A DNA stretch of 64,000 nt from Ceratorhiza oryzae-sativae (taxonomy: Eukaryota > Basidiomycota > Agaricomycetes > Cantharellales > Ceratobasidiaceae): positions 1 to 64,000 of the forward strand of contig JARWMV010000006.1 of the NCBI GenBank assembly GCA_030998015.1, given 5' to 3'. The notes beneath the pieces were generated by a model. That model was not told the origin of the DNA. It searched no databases and saw only the letters and a program-made list of their open reading frames with translations. Below, one piece after another: positions 35,320 through 46,060 of this stretch. The position numbers were made by a program, and so were the translations under genes. Positions within the stretch are counted from its first letter, which is position 1; each line of letters starts with the position of its first letter.

Positions 35320-38198
35320 TCTTTTACCAACTTGTTGTCGGTTGTTTCTACATCCTCAACCGCTGCCTTGTATCCTGACATCTTGGCTGAAGGGCATTTG
35401 GCTGCAATGTGGCCGCGCCCTCCACAGTTATAGCAGGTGTTTGTCCCCTTCCCTTTTCCTGCACTATCCAGATCCATTGCATCTGGATCCTTTGCTTTGG
35501 GGGCTGCTGGTGGATGATTATCCTTCTTTATGTCTTTGAAGGATTCTTGTATGTTGGCATTACTGCCATCGTAGCAGACAGTTGGAACTGTGAAGCCCTT
35601 TGCATTGGGCCCAATGGCTACAATTTGACCTTTTACAACCCTGTAGAGAAGCTGTGCCAGAATTTTGCAGGACTCCGGCACCTGCAGCAGGACTCCTGTG
35701 CTTTTTGGCCATTCTGGCACTGGCACTGGCACTGGCTTGCCAGTTGCCAGAGTCCGTGCCAGAATTCTGGCAGGTGCAGGAGCATGCCAGAATCCCGGGA
35801 CTCCTGCAACTGGCTATGGTCAGAACTCACCACATCAAGTTGTGTAATAGCTCATTAGATGCGCAGAAGAGAGAGCATTCCAATGATATAGAGCACGTTT
35901 CATACGAAATTCATTCTGGCAAATTTTACGCAGTTCTTTTGTTCAGGTCTTTGTGGCCAACATTTCCAGGGCCATAAACCTCACCACAATCTCTCGCAAA
36001 GTAGCTCATTAAATGCGCAAAAATCAGGAGATCACAGATATGTCATTTGCTCCGCGCAAAAAATTCGATAACGCATAGTTCGCTCCAAATTGATGCTCAG
36101 GAAATATTCTGGGAAATGCGCACATGCTATTTCACCACAAAGAAAGCTGTTTGAAGCTTATCCGACCAGCTAGCCTTTCTCCTGAGCTTGAAAAACCCCT
36201 ACTGACATTATATCTAGTAAATACATTGACTGGATAACTATGAACCGGGGTGTGTGCAGGCAACCTCACTGTCAACCCAGCAGAATCACTGCACATGGTC
36301 GGAAATTTATGTTATAAGCTTGTTCCAGATGTTTCAGGTACCTGAGATAGGGCAATAAGCATCCCTGAATCTGTCTGTGATACTAAGAAAGCCAGAATAG
36401 CACTGTGTGGGTGTCCATGGCGCATTTCAGGGGGTTTTCAGCATCAGGGGTGCTGTTCCCCCAGTTTCACCAGCTAAAACACCTTCAATCAGGCTGGTTT
36501 TTGGTATATAGAGTCCTTATGATAATGCGCATCGACTCCGCGCAAGGGAGCGAGGTTTGCACGGCTGGTTTCACTAGCGCTTGTGGCGCTGTTCAGGGGT
36601 TTCCCCCTTTATATCGCTGATAACTTTCGATAAAAGCGTTCGTTTATTATGAAAATATGTGCATTCGATTCCTCTCAGTGAGACGAGTCGATTGGTATGT
36701 ATATCGCCCCAATTAGAGCTCAGGATAGCGAGCTTGAACATCTGCGAATCCCCCTGAATATTTTTCTTAGACGATTCTGCGCCGATACTGCTCATTTCTT
36801 AACCGTTTGTAATCAAGTAAAGTACAATTTGATCCGCTGAATTTTGCGCATTTTATGAGTGCTTAATATATGCAATCCATGGTGGTCATGTACAGGTGAC
36901 AATGTGCCAGTATTCAGGTATGCAGGTATGCAGGTATGCCAGTACTGCAGGACTCCGCCTAGGACTCCGGCACCCTTGAGGCTATTCTGGCACCTGCACT
37001 GGCAACTGGCACGCCGGAATTCGCTGGAATTTTAGCCAGAATTCTGGCAAGTTCTGGCTGCAGGAGCCTGGCACAGCACCTCTACAACCCTGCCATCTTT
37101 AATCTTGTATACTTGTTCCCCATTCTTGAATTTCTCCTTTTGGGGAGTGCTTTGGGGGTTATTTGTGGGCCTGCTGGTTGAAGCATTGTTGCTGCTGGAC
37201 TTGTTACCCCCATGAGATGTCCTCTTGCTACCGAAGGAAATGAGGTGGCAGTCAATTTCCAGGGCCTGCTGTGTGAGCTGGGCAAATGTCTTTGTGTGGG
37301 GATTGTAATTTTGGGCTACCATGCTGTCTGTTACATCAGACGACAACCCATTGTAGAACTGATCATGCATAGCTGCATCATTGTAGTTGAGCCCAGTTGA
37401 GTATAGGTTGAACAGAGTGAGGTAGTCTTGGACTGTCTTGGATTGTTTCAGTTTCCGCCATTTGTCACAGTTATTTTCAGTACGGTTCAAGTCCCCATAT
37501 CGGGTGGTGAATTCCTGCCAAAACAGGTTGGCGTCATGAAGCCATGGGATTGCGGTTCCAGGGTTTAAGATTTCAAATTCCTTGTAGGAGTTGACCCATT
37601 CAGCTGCTGACCCTTCAAGATAAGAGGTGATGAAGGTGACCACTTGATCAGCCGAATGCCCACTCATGTTTGTATTGATGTATCAGGCACATGCAATTCT
37701 GAATGAGATGGCGTCTTCCTGTTTTGTGCCATCAAACTTTTGAGGGGTGGCCATCTTAACCTTTGCAGTCGACCCTCCAGAGGGAGCAGGTGCTGTTGGT
37801 TGTGGTTGGGCTGTACTGGAGGGAGCTAGTACTTGAGCAGCGCCTGAGCCTCCTGTGGAAGTGTTGACTTGCACTTTGATGCACGTGATAGTGGTCTGGA
37901 GAATGGCTAACATCCCCACTAGATTGTTGATGTTGGTGGCTAATCCCACCACGTCTGCGTCTATTTTTGTCTGATTGGTGGTGAGTTTGGCCTCAAGTGA
38001 GTCTGTGTAGGTTTTATTATTGTGTTCAACATCTCCAATATCATTTTGGAGATTGTTGGTTTGTTCTTGTAATTCGTCCATTGACTGGAGCATATAGACA
38101 ACTTTTTCCCCATCAGACATATTTGCCCAAGCAGGGGCAGAGGGTTGTGACGCCATTTCAGAGAAGATTTGATAAGATTCTAAAGGCGACAGAGACAA
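35316..38198 (-). pseudogene. gag of element C
   Basis: Minus strand. It starts at 38198 with a coiled-coil-like N-terminal part (about 150 residues, Ser/Pro/Ala-rich end). A capsid-like retrotransposon gag domain follows (TFITSYLEGSAAEWVNSY; QSKTVQDYLTLFNLY; FYNGLSSDVTDSM) and then a CCHC zinc knuckle (CYNCGGRGHIAAKC, near 35430). A CGA to TGA stop near 37680 and the hAT-type element at 35644-37084 break the frame. Gag ends at 35316, overlapping the pol start at 35319 by four bases. Such an overlap suggests gag and pol were read as separate or coupled frames. Confidence 0.82.
35644..37084. mobile_element. Non-autonomous hAT-type DNA element
   Basis: 1441 bp. Its ends are TAGAGAAGCTGTGCCAG (left) and, inverted, TAGAGGTGCTGTGCCAG (right). 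It is flanked by a perfect 8-bp duplication CAACCCTG (35636-35643 and 37085-37092). TAGAG-type ends with 8-bp duplications define hAT transposons. Subterminal regions are full of short CCAGAATTCTGGCA-like repeats. No transposase frame found. The interior keeps CpG (e.g. around 36040-36090 and 36530-36640), unlike the retroelement around it, so it probably arrived late. Confidence 0.88.
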
Positions 38199-39149
38199 TA
38201 AGGAAGTACAGGGAATTGGGAATTGTTTTGGTAATATAGGATTTCTGTCCCCCGCACAAGTCTATAAATTTCAAAGTTTCTGATTCCTGCAAACCTTAAC
38301 CAGGTATTGTCCAAGTCCCAACTTTTGGTATCTTGGCAATGATATGGGCACTCCACCCTCTTTAGTTTAGTTTGGTCCTGCAGGAGTGCTTCCTTGGGGA
38401 GAATTGATTTGGGCTGCCAGAAGGGGTGTTTCTTCCTGAATTGGTGAGCCCATGCCACTTAGAAAGGTGGGGTGAGGGAGGTCTGACGGCATTGAGAAGA
38501 CAGGGAAGGCATACTTGTGGGGTTCAATTGTTTCTCAGACTATAGCTTCTAGTCTGAGATGGTCTTGGAGGAGGGATAGGTAGTCCTCCTGGTGTTTGCA
38601 CAAGTGCTCGGTTAAGTATGTGCAACAGGCCTCAGCTTTGTGAAGTTTTTCACAGGTTTCTTTGTACTTGTTCTGGTAATAACAGTACCTGTCTTGGAAA
38701 TTTTCAATAGTGTTTAACAGGTGACGAAGAAGCTGTTGACTGAGGTTCTCCAGCTTATAGCTGGTTGCGGGGGATGGTGTAGTAGTAAAGGAATTTGTCC
38801 TTCTTAGGACAGTAAGGGCAGCGTGCTGGGAAGGTGGCTCCGTTTGCCTGATGGCAAATTTTGCACTCAGGGGCACCTGGCTCAGTGACAAAGGCTTGTT
38901 GGGCATGTCCGACTCTCTGGGGGCAGACTTTGATGATTACTACTCAGTTGAAATTGATGTGCCCAGCTTCTTCAAGGATACTTTCAACCAAGTTGAGGGT
39001 GAAGCAATGGATTGACAGGTGTCCAAACCACCCACACAGATGGCAGTGCTGGTCTTCTGTAAAAGGTTGTGCCACTTGAGGGCCGTGCATTCTGTCAGAG
39101 ACGTACTTGAGCAAGAGCAAGATAAAAGGAAAAATAGACCCTTTCCCAA
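38199..39149 (-). pseudogene. Upstream zinc-knuckle ORF remnant of element C
   Basis: Between the PBS and gag lie minus-strand open pieces (39149-38940, 38906-38535 and 38458-38180). One frame near 39060-39010 has a CCHC knuckle (CHLCGWFGHLSIHC). The next piece is rich in Cys/Tyr and probable coiled coil (ENLSQQLLRHLLNTIENF). A Cys-His pair follows near 38340 (CPYHC). This is not a standard gypsy gene. I infer an extra ORF upstream of gag, now split by stops and shifts. Confidence 0.45.
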
Positions 39150-39424
39150 GTCTATTGGAATAGGAGGGTGACCTCCGTTGCTCAGCTACTTAAGGGCAAT
39201 GAGCGACCCCACCTCTTGTTGACAAAAGAGATTAGAGAACCAAAGCTTGTTACAACGTGTGAGGGACCTGGCTATGCAAGGTTTCACAGAGGCGCATATA
39301 GGGCAACGATATCTTGTGACTGTGGATAGGTGGAGTAGGATTGGGGAAGGCAATGGGGAGTTATCTCAAGATGACGCCAATGGTGTTCCAGAAGTATCCC
39401 AGACAACACTGAGACTTACGATTG

Positions 39425-39439
39425 TCAAGAACTTGACCT
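39425..39439 (-). other. Primer-binding site of element C, self-complementary
   Basis: On the minus strand AGGTCAAGTTCTTGA lies two bases inside the 5' LTR. It is the exact complement of 15 bases inside the LTR leader, about 35 bases after the LTR TATA sequence (TATATAAACC), instead of a tRNA 3' end. Confidence 0.6.
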
Positions 39440-39441
39440 GA

Positions 39442-39818
39442 TGTTGACAACAACAAGTCAGGCAATGAGGAAAAGAGTAAGAAAAAGAAAAGAACTTGTA
39501 TTCGACGAGAGGTCAAGTTCTTGAGGAGTCCTCTGTGAACTTGACCTGGTTTATATACATAGTACAAGCCACATCATAACAAACAAGTCCGTACAGTGAG
39601 TCACAACAGATAAGAGATAGAAGCAGTAGAAGCAACTGCGGAACTGCGGAATTTCACATTGGAGTTGAAATACATCTTGGTTACCAGTCCGGAACATTCC
39701 CTGAGTCACATGACACAGATATACCATAAAAGGCAAGTATGTTTTGAAGATGATCTCATAAAATGTAGTAAATCAAGAAAATATTATAGAGTGGATATAT
39801 GCGTGTCAGTTCGTGACA
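39442..39818 (-). repeat. 5' LTR of element C
   Basis: TGTTGACAAC to TTCGTGACA, 377 bp. It pairs with 30899-31275; the differences I can see between them lie at positions explained by CG to TG or CA. Confidence 0.92.
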
Positions 39819-41467
39819 ATGGCACTCCTCAAGGAGACTCAACCTCAAGTCCTTGTCATCTGGGATGTAGAGCCTATTGTCATACCTTAATAGGCCCTCC
39901 TTCATTTTGTACCATCTAAATTCCTTCTGTACTGAGGGCAGTAGTTGTTCTTTATTTGCCATGCTCAGCCTTAAGGATCCGATAGATTTGTCTTCTTCCT
40001 GAGCTTCTTTAAGCTCTTCCCAGAAATTCCCCTGTACTTCTGCCTTGAAACCTATGAACCTTTCTTCTGGGATCATGATCTGTGGTTCCATAGGGGTATC
40101 CCCATGGTTGCTCCTTCTGGAAAGGGCATCTGGCTTCTGTGAGAGTTTCCCTGGTCTATACACAATCTGAAAATTGAAGGGTGCCAGAGTGAGATACCAT
40201 CTGGCATGCCTTCTATTCCACATCTGGGTATTTTGCCAGTACTGGAGGTTCCTATGGTCGGTGTATATCACAATAGGTTCCTCTGTCCCTTCTAGGTATA
40301 ACCTCCAGTGCTCTAAGGACCTAACAATTGCAAGCAACTCCTTGTCGTAGGTGTCATAATTTTTCTCTGGTGGGGTGAAGCTCTTCAATAGGAAGGCAAT
40401 TGGATGCAATCGGTTGTCATCACCCTTTTGGCTTAGTACCACCCCCATGGCTACTCCTGAGGCGTCTGTTTCCAGTATGTATGGCTTGTTTGGGTTTGGG
40501 TGGATTAAGACTGGTTCTCTTGCTACTGCTTCTTTGATAGCTTCAAATGCTTCCTGTTGTTTTCTTTCCCACAGGAATTTGACATCTTTTTGAGTGAGAT
40601 CTGTGAGAGGTTTGGCTAAGGTGCTAAACTTCTCTATCCACCTTCTATAGAACCCCATGAAGCCTAGGAAGGCTTGGACTTCTTTTACTGTGTTAGGTTC
40701 TGGCCATTCTAGAACTGCCTTTACCTTTACCTTTTCCATCAATATCCCTTCTGGGGATATGACAATTCCAATGAAGCTTACCTCCTTCACAAAGAACTGA
40801 CACTTGTGTGGTTTGAGGAAGAGGTGGTTTTCCCTCATTCTTCTTAACACTTCCCTGACATGTTGTACATGTTCTTTCCTGTTTCTGGAAAACACTAGTA
40901 CATTGTCCATGTAGATTACCACATAATCATCTATTATGTCATGGAACTTTTCCATTGTGAACCTTGTAAAGGTTCTTGGTCCTTCCTTTACTCCGAATGG
41001 CATGACCAAGCATTCAAACTGGCCTTCTCCTGTCCTGAAAGCTGTTTTCCATTTGTCTCCCTCCTTTACCCTGATGTTGTTGAACCCCCATCGAACATCC
41101 ATTTTTGAATAGATGGTTGCATCCTTCAGTCTCTCAATCAATTCTATTTGGATTGGAAGTGGAAACCTGTCTGGCTTGGTGATGTCATTCATCTTATGGT
41201 AGTTGACTACCAACCTAAGCCCTCCATCTGCTTTGTTCACATAGAAACAGGGTGCAGCTACAACTGACTGGCTGGGCCTTATTTTCCTGTTTCTTAGTTC
41301 CTCCTCTAGGTACTCCCTGAGTGCCTTTGTTTCTGCTGGTGACATACTGTACCTCTTTGCAGGCTTTGGCAGCTCTGCTCCCTTGATCAGGTCCATTTTG
41401 AAGTCCAGGTTACCTTGGTGGGGTGGAAGTTCTTGGAAACCTTCTTCCCCAAACAGGTCTTCAAAAT
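39819..41467 (-). pseudogene. Reverse transcriptase and RNase H of element D
   Basis: Minus strand, cut on the right by the solo LTR (41468) and on the left by element C. It begins EDLFGEEGFQELPPHQ and continues with RT: SQSVVAAPCFYVNKADGG, YHKMNDITKPDRFPLP, YSKMDVRWGFNNI and MPFGVKEGPRTF. The active site is YMDN in place of YMDD, losing the second catalytic Asp (GAC/GAT to AAC/AAT, a G to A change). RNase H follows with ETDASGVAMG, DKELLAIV, YTDHRNLQYW and DALSRR, then a linker region ending EECH at the element C junction. RT of this sequence should be inactive. Confidence 0.87.
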
Positions 41468-42250
41468 TGTTATGACCTGTCAAATGGACATAACAAAACA
41501 ACCAAATATTTCTACAGATTTATGGCATTTTTCCTAAGCAGAACAAGCCATAAACAAGGTCACGTGACCTCAGCGCTTAGCCGGCGCTTACGGTGGTTAC
41601 CCTGAACTTGCTCCAGCATTTCTCTCCATTGTTACTTGGAGCGAGGAGCGAGTTGTCATGTGATCTTGGCGCTTACAGAAGGGTCACGTGACCTCAGCGC
41701 CTACGGTGGTTACCCTGAACTTGCTCCAGCATTTCTCTCCCCTGTTACTTGGAGCGAGGAGCAAGTTATCATGTGATCTTGGCGCTTACAGCATGATCAC
41801 GTGACCTCAGCGCTTACAGTTGTTACCCTGAACTCGCTCCAGCATTTTCTCTCCCTTGTTACTTGGAGCGAGGAGCAAGTTGTCACGTGATCTTGGCGCT
41901 TACAGCAGGATCACGTGACCTCAGCGCCTACCCCTCGGACCTTGTGCGGCTCTATAAGATTCGGAGCCGCACAAACTTAAGACAAACAATTACCTAACCC
42001 GTAGTACTGTACATAACCTACACCTACTGCGGAGTGTGCTTAGATCATACGTCTGCAGCCACCGCAGCCACAGGTATATATAAGGAGGATAAAGCAAGAC
42101 TGGACGCCTCAGCTTGCTTTATCTCGTCAACCACCATAGACCATAGCAAACACTGTAACTAGAACGCTAAATACATACTGCATAGCACCAAACTGTAAAC
42201 GCAGCCACTACTTAAGTGCTCCACAAGGGAGCCTCCAGAGGGTCACAACA
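41468..42250 (+). repeat. Solo LTR of the D family with TSD AAAAT
   Basis: 783 bp, TGTTATGACC...GGTCACAACA, opposite in orientation to the two D LTRs. It is flanked by AAAAT at 41463-41467 and 42251-42255 and splits the protease and RT of element D. It keeps many CpG sites (CAGCGC, CACGTGA, GGAGCGAGGAGCGAG) that are TG or CA in the D LTRs, so it is younger or less mutated. It is longer than those copies because of one extra internal module of the CTTGCTCC-AGCGCTTA type. Confidence 0.92.
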
Positions 42251-42718
42251 AAAATCCCTAAATTCTTCTGGGATTTGTAGGCTTTCACTTGCTGCCTTTG
42301 CCTTGATTTTGTCTGGGTACAAGATGGTAAGGTCTTTCCAATCTATGATAGGTTCTGCTTCTTCAAGCCATTCTTTCCCTAGGACTATGTCTGTGTTGCC
42401 TAAGGTCATCACATAAAGGGAGCATTTCAGTGTCTTCCCTTCCACTTCAATATTTAGTTCTGCCCTTTCTTCTATGGCATCCTTGATTTCATTTCCATCA
42501 ATGGCCACAATTGATTTCTTGTGTTTGAGGGGAGTGGTCAGAATCCCTTTTTCCCTCGAATAGGCCTTATCGATGAAGTTGGTTGAAGATCCTGAGTCAA
42601 TCAGTGTCTTTGCTGGTTCCATGATTCCCTCTACCATAGTGTATATCATTGATTGATTACTAGACTTCTTGAGGTAACATACATCTGTGGTAGGGGTTAT
42701 ATCAGGGTCCTCCAACAT
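42251..42718 (-). pseudogene. Protease region of element D
   Basis: Minus-strand retropepsin-like domain: KTLIDSGSSTNFIDK (active-site DSG), VAIDGNEI, and DIVLGKEWLEEAEPIIDW. It ends at IPEEFRDF, where the solo LTR begins. The frame continues into RT at 41467 if the LTR and one AAAAT are removed. Confidence 0.8.
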
Positions 42719-42735
42719 GGAAGTGGTAGGACCAA

Positions 42736-44571
42736 TTAGTTTTCCGACTCAGAGCTGCTTTCTTCCTCAACTTGTCTGCTGGCCTTCCCTTGTATCTTAG
42801 CTTTGTTGTAGGTCCACTGGCCTTGGCACTCCTTCAGGACATGCCCTGATTTACCGCATTTGATACAGAGTCCTTCTTTCCTTCACCTGTCCTTTTCACT
42901 GTTTGGTATCCTTACCATGTTGTTGGTTTGGGTATTCCCCTGTTTGCCGCTGGTCCCTGAAGGCTTGTTTCCCCCTTGTTTGTATTTTGCTGGTGCCCAG
43001 GTTGAATTTGATGAGTTGCTGGTCCTTGCATTCATTTTCTGGTTTGCAAACTGCATGTTGTCCATTTTGCAGGCAAAGTCGATTAATTGATCTAAGGTAT
43101 ATGATGGACCTTCAGCCTCATTTGCCAGTACTTCAATCCTTAAGATCTCTTGTTGTACTTTGGGTTTTAACCCTTCCCTGAATTGGTCCTTGAGGGCTTC
43201 CTGGTTCCAGTCTACCTCTTGGACCAGGATCTGGAATTGGGTAGCATAATCCAATGCACTCTTGGTTTGTGTTAATTTCCTTAGTTTCTGGATGGTCTTT
43301 TCCTTTATGACTGGGTTGTTAAAGGCATCCAGGAATCCCTTCCTGAAATCCTTCCAGGATGCAAGAATACCTGTGTGTTTGCCTGCTAGTAGTTTCCAGC
43401 AGTAAGGTTGTGCCCAGTTTGCTGCTTCCCTGTCCTCCATGTTCATTAACACAGCAGATATCTTTTTTCAGTTGTCAAAGGCTGATTTGTCATAGTCAGC
43501 AAAGAAAAGTTCCATGCTGATTATGAAGTTCTCTGCTTCCTTCCCTTTTTTCCCATTAAATTTGCTGGGTCTCCCTAGTTGCGCTTCCTTAGGAGTGTGG
43601 TTTGTGGCAAGGGTAGGTTGGTTTGCTTGGGATGGAGGTTCTGTTTGGGGTCTTATTGTGGACTCAGCCTGGAAGGTTCTTCCCAGAAAGGGTGTTCATA
43701 CTGGGGAGGCTGAGGGGGATTGTGAGGGGCTCCCTATGACCACCCTTGTTCTTCCCCTGGTCTCTTCTGTCCTTTCCCTTGGCCTTCCTGCTTCAGTTGT
43801 TTTCTGGAGCTCATTTCCTAGATCGGTTACCTGTTGTTCTAGTGTGGTTAGGATCTCCCCTGTGTTTTCAGTTTTCTTCTCTAAGCTTTCAAGCTTTCAC
43901 TCTTGCATTCCCAGTACCTGGTTTATTTCCATGGAGATGTCCTTTAATTCTTTTATCAGGTTCCCCATTTCTGCTTTTAGGTTGTCCTGGTTCTTTGCCA
44001 CATAGAGGACATTTTTGTTGGATGTTTCCATTGACCTTACCATCCAGTCCACATTTCCTTCTTGTCGGGTTAGTGATATTTGACACTGATTTATACCTGT
44101 GATTGCCCTTTCTAGTTCCCTATGGTTATTGTCTCTAAGTTCCTTGAGTCCCACCCTGATGGCAGTGGCAATGGTGTGAATAGGGTTGGCAGTGGCTATG
44201 GTTCCAGGACCTGGCTGGGGTTGTGTCCTTGCTTCTTCTGCCAAGGCCATGCCTTGTTTGTATATGGTTTGGGTCATATCTTCTACCTCATCCCTCTCTG
44301 GATTCAAGATATCTTCTGGGTCTGGATTTATCAGGTGAATTGGCGGTTGAGGGCTGCGGAGTGGTATTCCCCCTATTTGCCCTCCCAGGATGGGGGCCCG
44401 AGTGGGGTTAGGTTGAGCCACTGGTTGTGGGTTTTGTGGCAACCCCCCTGGCATTCCTTGGAGGGTCTCATCTGGGTTACCTTCAGCCTCTGGGGAAGCA
44501 ACAGGTTTGGGTGATTGTGGCCTACTATTTGCCACTCTGCTTTGAGATTGAGTTTGTGGTCTCTGTGACAT
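42736..44571 (-). pseudogene. gag of element D
   Basis: Minus strand from the ATG at 44571. The N-terminal part is Pro/Gln-rich, followed by a coiled-coil-like segment broken by a CGA to TGA near 43888. Further stops lie near 43700 and 43470. The retrotransposon gag capsid domain follows (WAQPYCWKLLAGKH; WKDFRKGFLDAFNN; SALDYATQFQILVQ), then a CCHC knuckle (CIKCGKSGHVLKEC, near 42850) and an acidic Ser-rich end with a TAA at 42736. Family assignment to Ty3/gypsy is by domain order. Confidence 0.8.
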
Positions 44572-44677
44572 AGTTTCTTTGTGTTCTCTTATGTATCACA
44601 GGAGTTAGCTGGTTTCTCATGTACTCAGCCTTTAGTATCTGTGTAGTATACTTATGTTCGCCACTAGTTAAGTTAAG

Positions 44678-44689
44678 AGCTTGCTTTAT
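44678..44689 (-). other. Primer-binding site of element D, self-complementary
   Basis: On the minus strand ATAAAGCAAGCT lies two bases inside the 5' LTR. It is complementary to AGCTTGCTTTAT in the LTR leader, about 36 bases downstream of TATATATAAGG as seen in the 41468 copy. Confidence 0.6.
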
Positions 44690-44691
44690 AA

Positions 44692-45359
44692 TGTTGTGAC
44701 CCTCTGGATGCTCCTTGCAAAGCACTTAAGTAGTGGCTGCATTGACAGTTTGGTGCTATGCAGTATGTATTGAGCATTCTAGTTACAGTGTTTGCTATGG
44801 TCTATGGTGGTTGACAAGATAAAGCAAGCTGAGGCATCCAGTCTTGCTTTATCCTTCTTATATATGCCTGTGGCTGCAGTGGCTGCAGATGTATTATCTA
44901 AGCACACTCTGCAGTAGGTGTAGGTTATGTACAGTACTATGGGTTAGGTAATTGTTTGTCTTAAGTTTGTGCAGCTCTGAATCTTATAGAGCCACACAAG
45001 GTCTGAGGGGTAGGCACTGAGGTCACGTGATCCTGCCATAAGCACCAAGATCACATGACAACTTGCTCCTTGCTCCAAGTAACAATGGAGAGAAATGCTG
45101 GAGCAAGTTCAGGGTAACCACTGTAAGCACTGAGGTCACATGATCCTCCTGTAAGCGCTGAGATCATGTGACAACTTGCTCCTTGCTCCAAGTAACAATG
45201 GAGAGAAATGCTGGAGCAAGTTCAGGGTAACCACTGTAAGCGCCAGCTAAGTGCTGAGGTCACATGACCTTGTTTATGGCTTGTTCCACTTAGGAAAAAT
45301 GCCATAAATCTGTAAAAATATTTGGTTGTTTTGTTATGTCCATTTGACAGGTCATAACA
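44692..45359 (-). repeat. LTR of element D (5' LTR)
   Basis: TGTTGTGACC to GGTCATAACA, 668 bp, the direct partner of 25233-25900. Confidence 0.85.
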
Positions 45360-46060
45360 GGGGAGGGCATTCCAGAGCCAAATAGATACATGCATGCCAG
45401 TGCAATCATCAAAAGAGGGTACTGCTATACTTGGGGTACACCCTAGCCCAGTATAGGATAAGAGAGTAAAGACAGGGTGTGGATTGAAGGCATTTATGCA
45501 TCTGAGACCTGCTATTGGCTTGTAGATCATATTATCATAGTATATACATGTAATGAACAGAGGCTACATCTCAGTGAGTCATAAAGTGAGTCAGAGAAGC
45601 TTCTGGATCAATTTGGAAGGCTCTCCTGACTCACTGGAGTCATTAGATCTTGATTGATGGTCCAGTAAGATTCTAATGATCTTCAGGCCATTCTGGCAGG
45701 AGGATCTGGTGGATTGCAACAATCTTTGGGCAGCAGATACTGCTGAAGGTTAGCTATCAATAGAGCATAAGATTGCTTTGATAGTGTAAGCAGTTGCCAA
45801 GATATGAGTGGTGCAATGTTGTAATCAATATCTCTTGATAAGAGGAAATATTGCAACCTCTGTATCTCTCTGAGATCTTATTGTAAATACTTAATAAAAT
45901 ATGTGTTGGAAAGCAGGAAATTTGTACTATTTAATGGAACTGAAAATAGTACAATTTGGAGTGCATACAAATTCAAGTATTTCACAATTTAATTACAGAG
46001 GCATCACTTGGGGTTGGCAGAGCAGGCTAAAATAATAGAAAATGTTAGTAATCCATAACA
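45360..46060 (+). repeat. LTR-E right copy, second part
   Basis: 701 bp, reverse-complementary to 23068-23768. It ends CCATAACA and is followed by TATAT. The 343 bp that should join it to 24972-25232 are absent. Confidence 0.85.

Larger units (their letters stand above)
30899..39818 (-). mobile_element. Ty3/gypsy chromodomain retrotransposon C, full length
   Basis: Direct 377-bp LTRs at 30899-31275 and 39442-39818 and a perfect 5-bp target-site duplication ATGGC (30894-30898 and 39819-39823). Inserted into pol of element D. On the minus strand: PBS 39425-39439, a leader with an extra zinc-knuckle ORF (38199-39149), gag (35316-38198), protease-RT-RNase H (33572-35319), the rest of RNase H, integrase and chromodomain (31288-33050), and a polypurine tract (31276-31287). 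It carries a solo LTR and a hAT-type element. Coding breaks are CGA to TGA stops plus these two insertions. Confidence 0.92.
25233..45359 (-). mobile_element. Ty3/gypsy chromodomain retrotransposon D (composite)
   Basis: Bounded by two direct 668-bp LTRs (25233-25900 and 44692-45359). On the minus strand: PBS at 44678-44689, gag (42736-44571), protease (42251-42718), reverse transcriptase and RNase H (39819-41467), integrase with chromodomain (29592-30898), an extra 3.7 kb with Rep-like and unknown ORFs (25916-29591), and a polypurine tract at 25901-25915. It is interrupted by element C and by the solo LTR at 41468. The flanks are not a target-site duplication (AACTG against GGGGA), and 343 bp of the host LTR-E are missing at the insertion. 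Dead: several CGA to TGA stops and an altered RT active site. Confidence 0.8.

Noticed and set aside
43514..44514. Plus-strand open frames of 118-163 codons
   Set aside because: Antisense to the gag gene of element D, no family resemblance.
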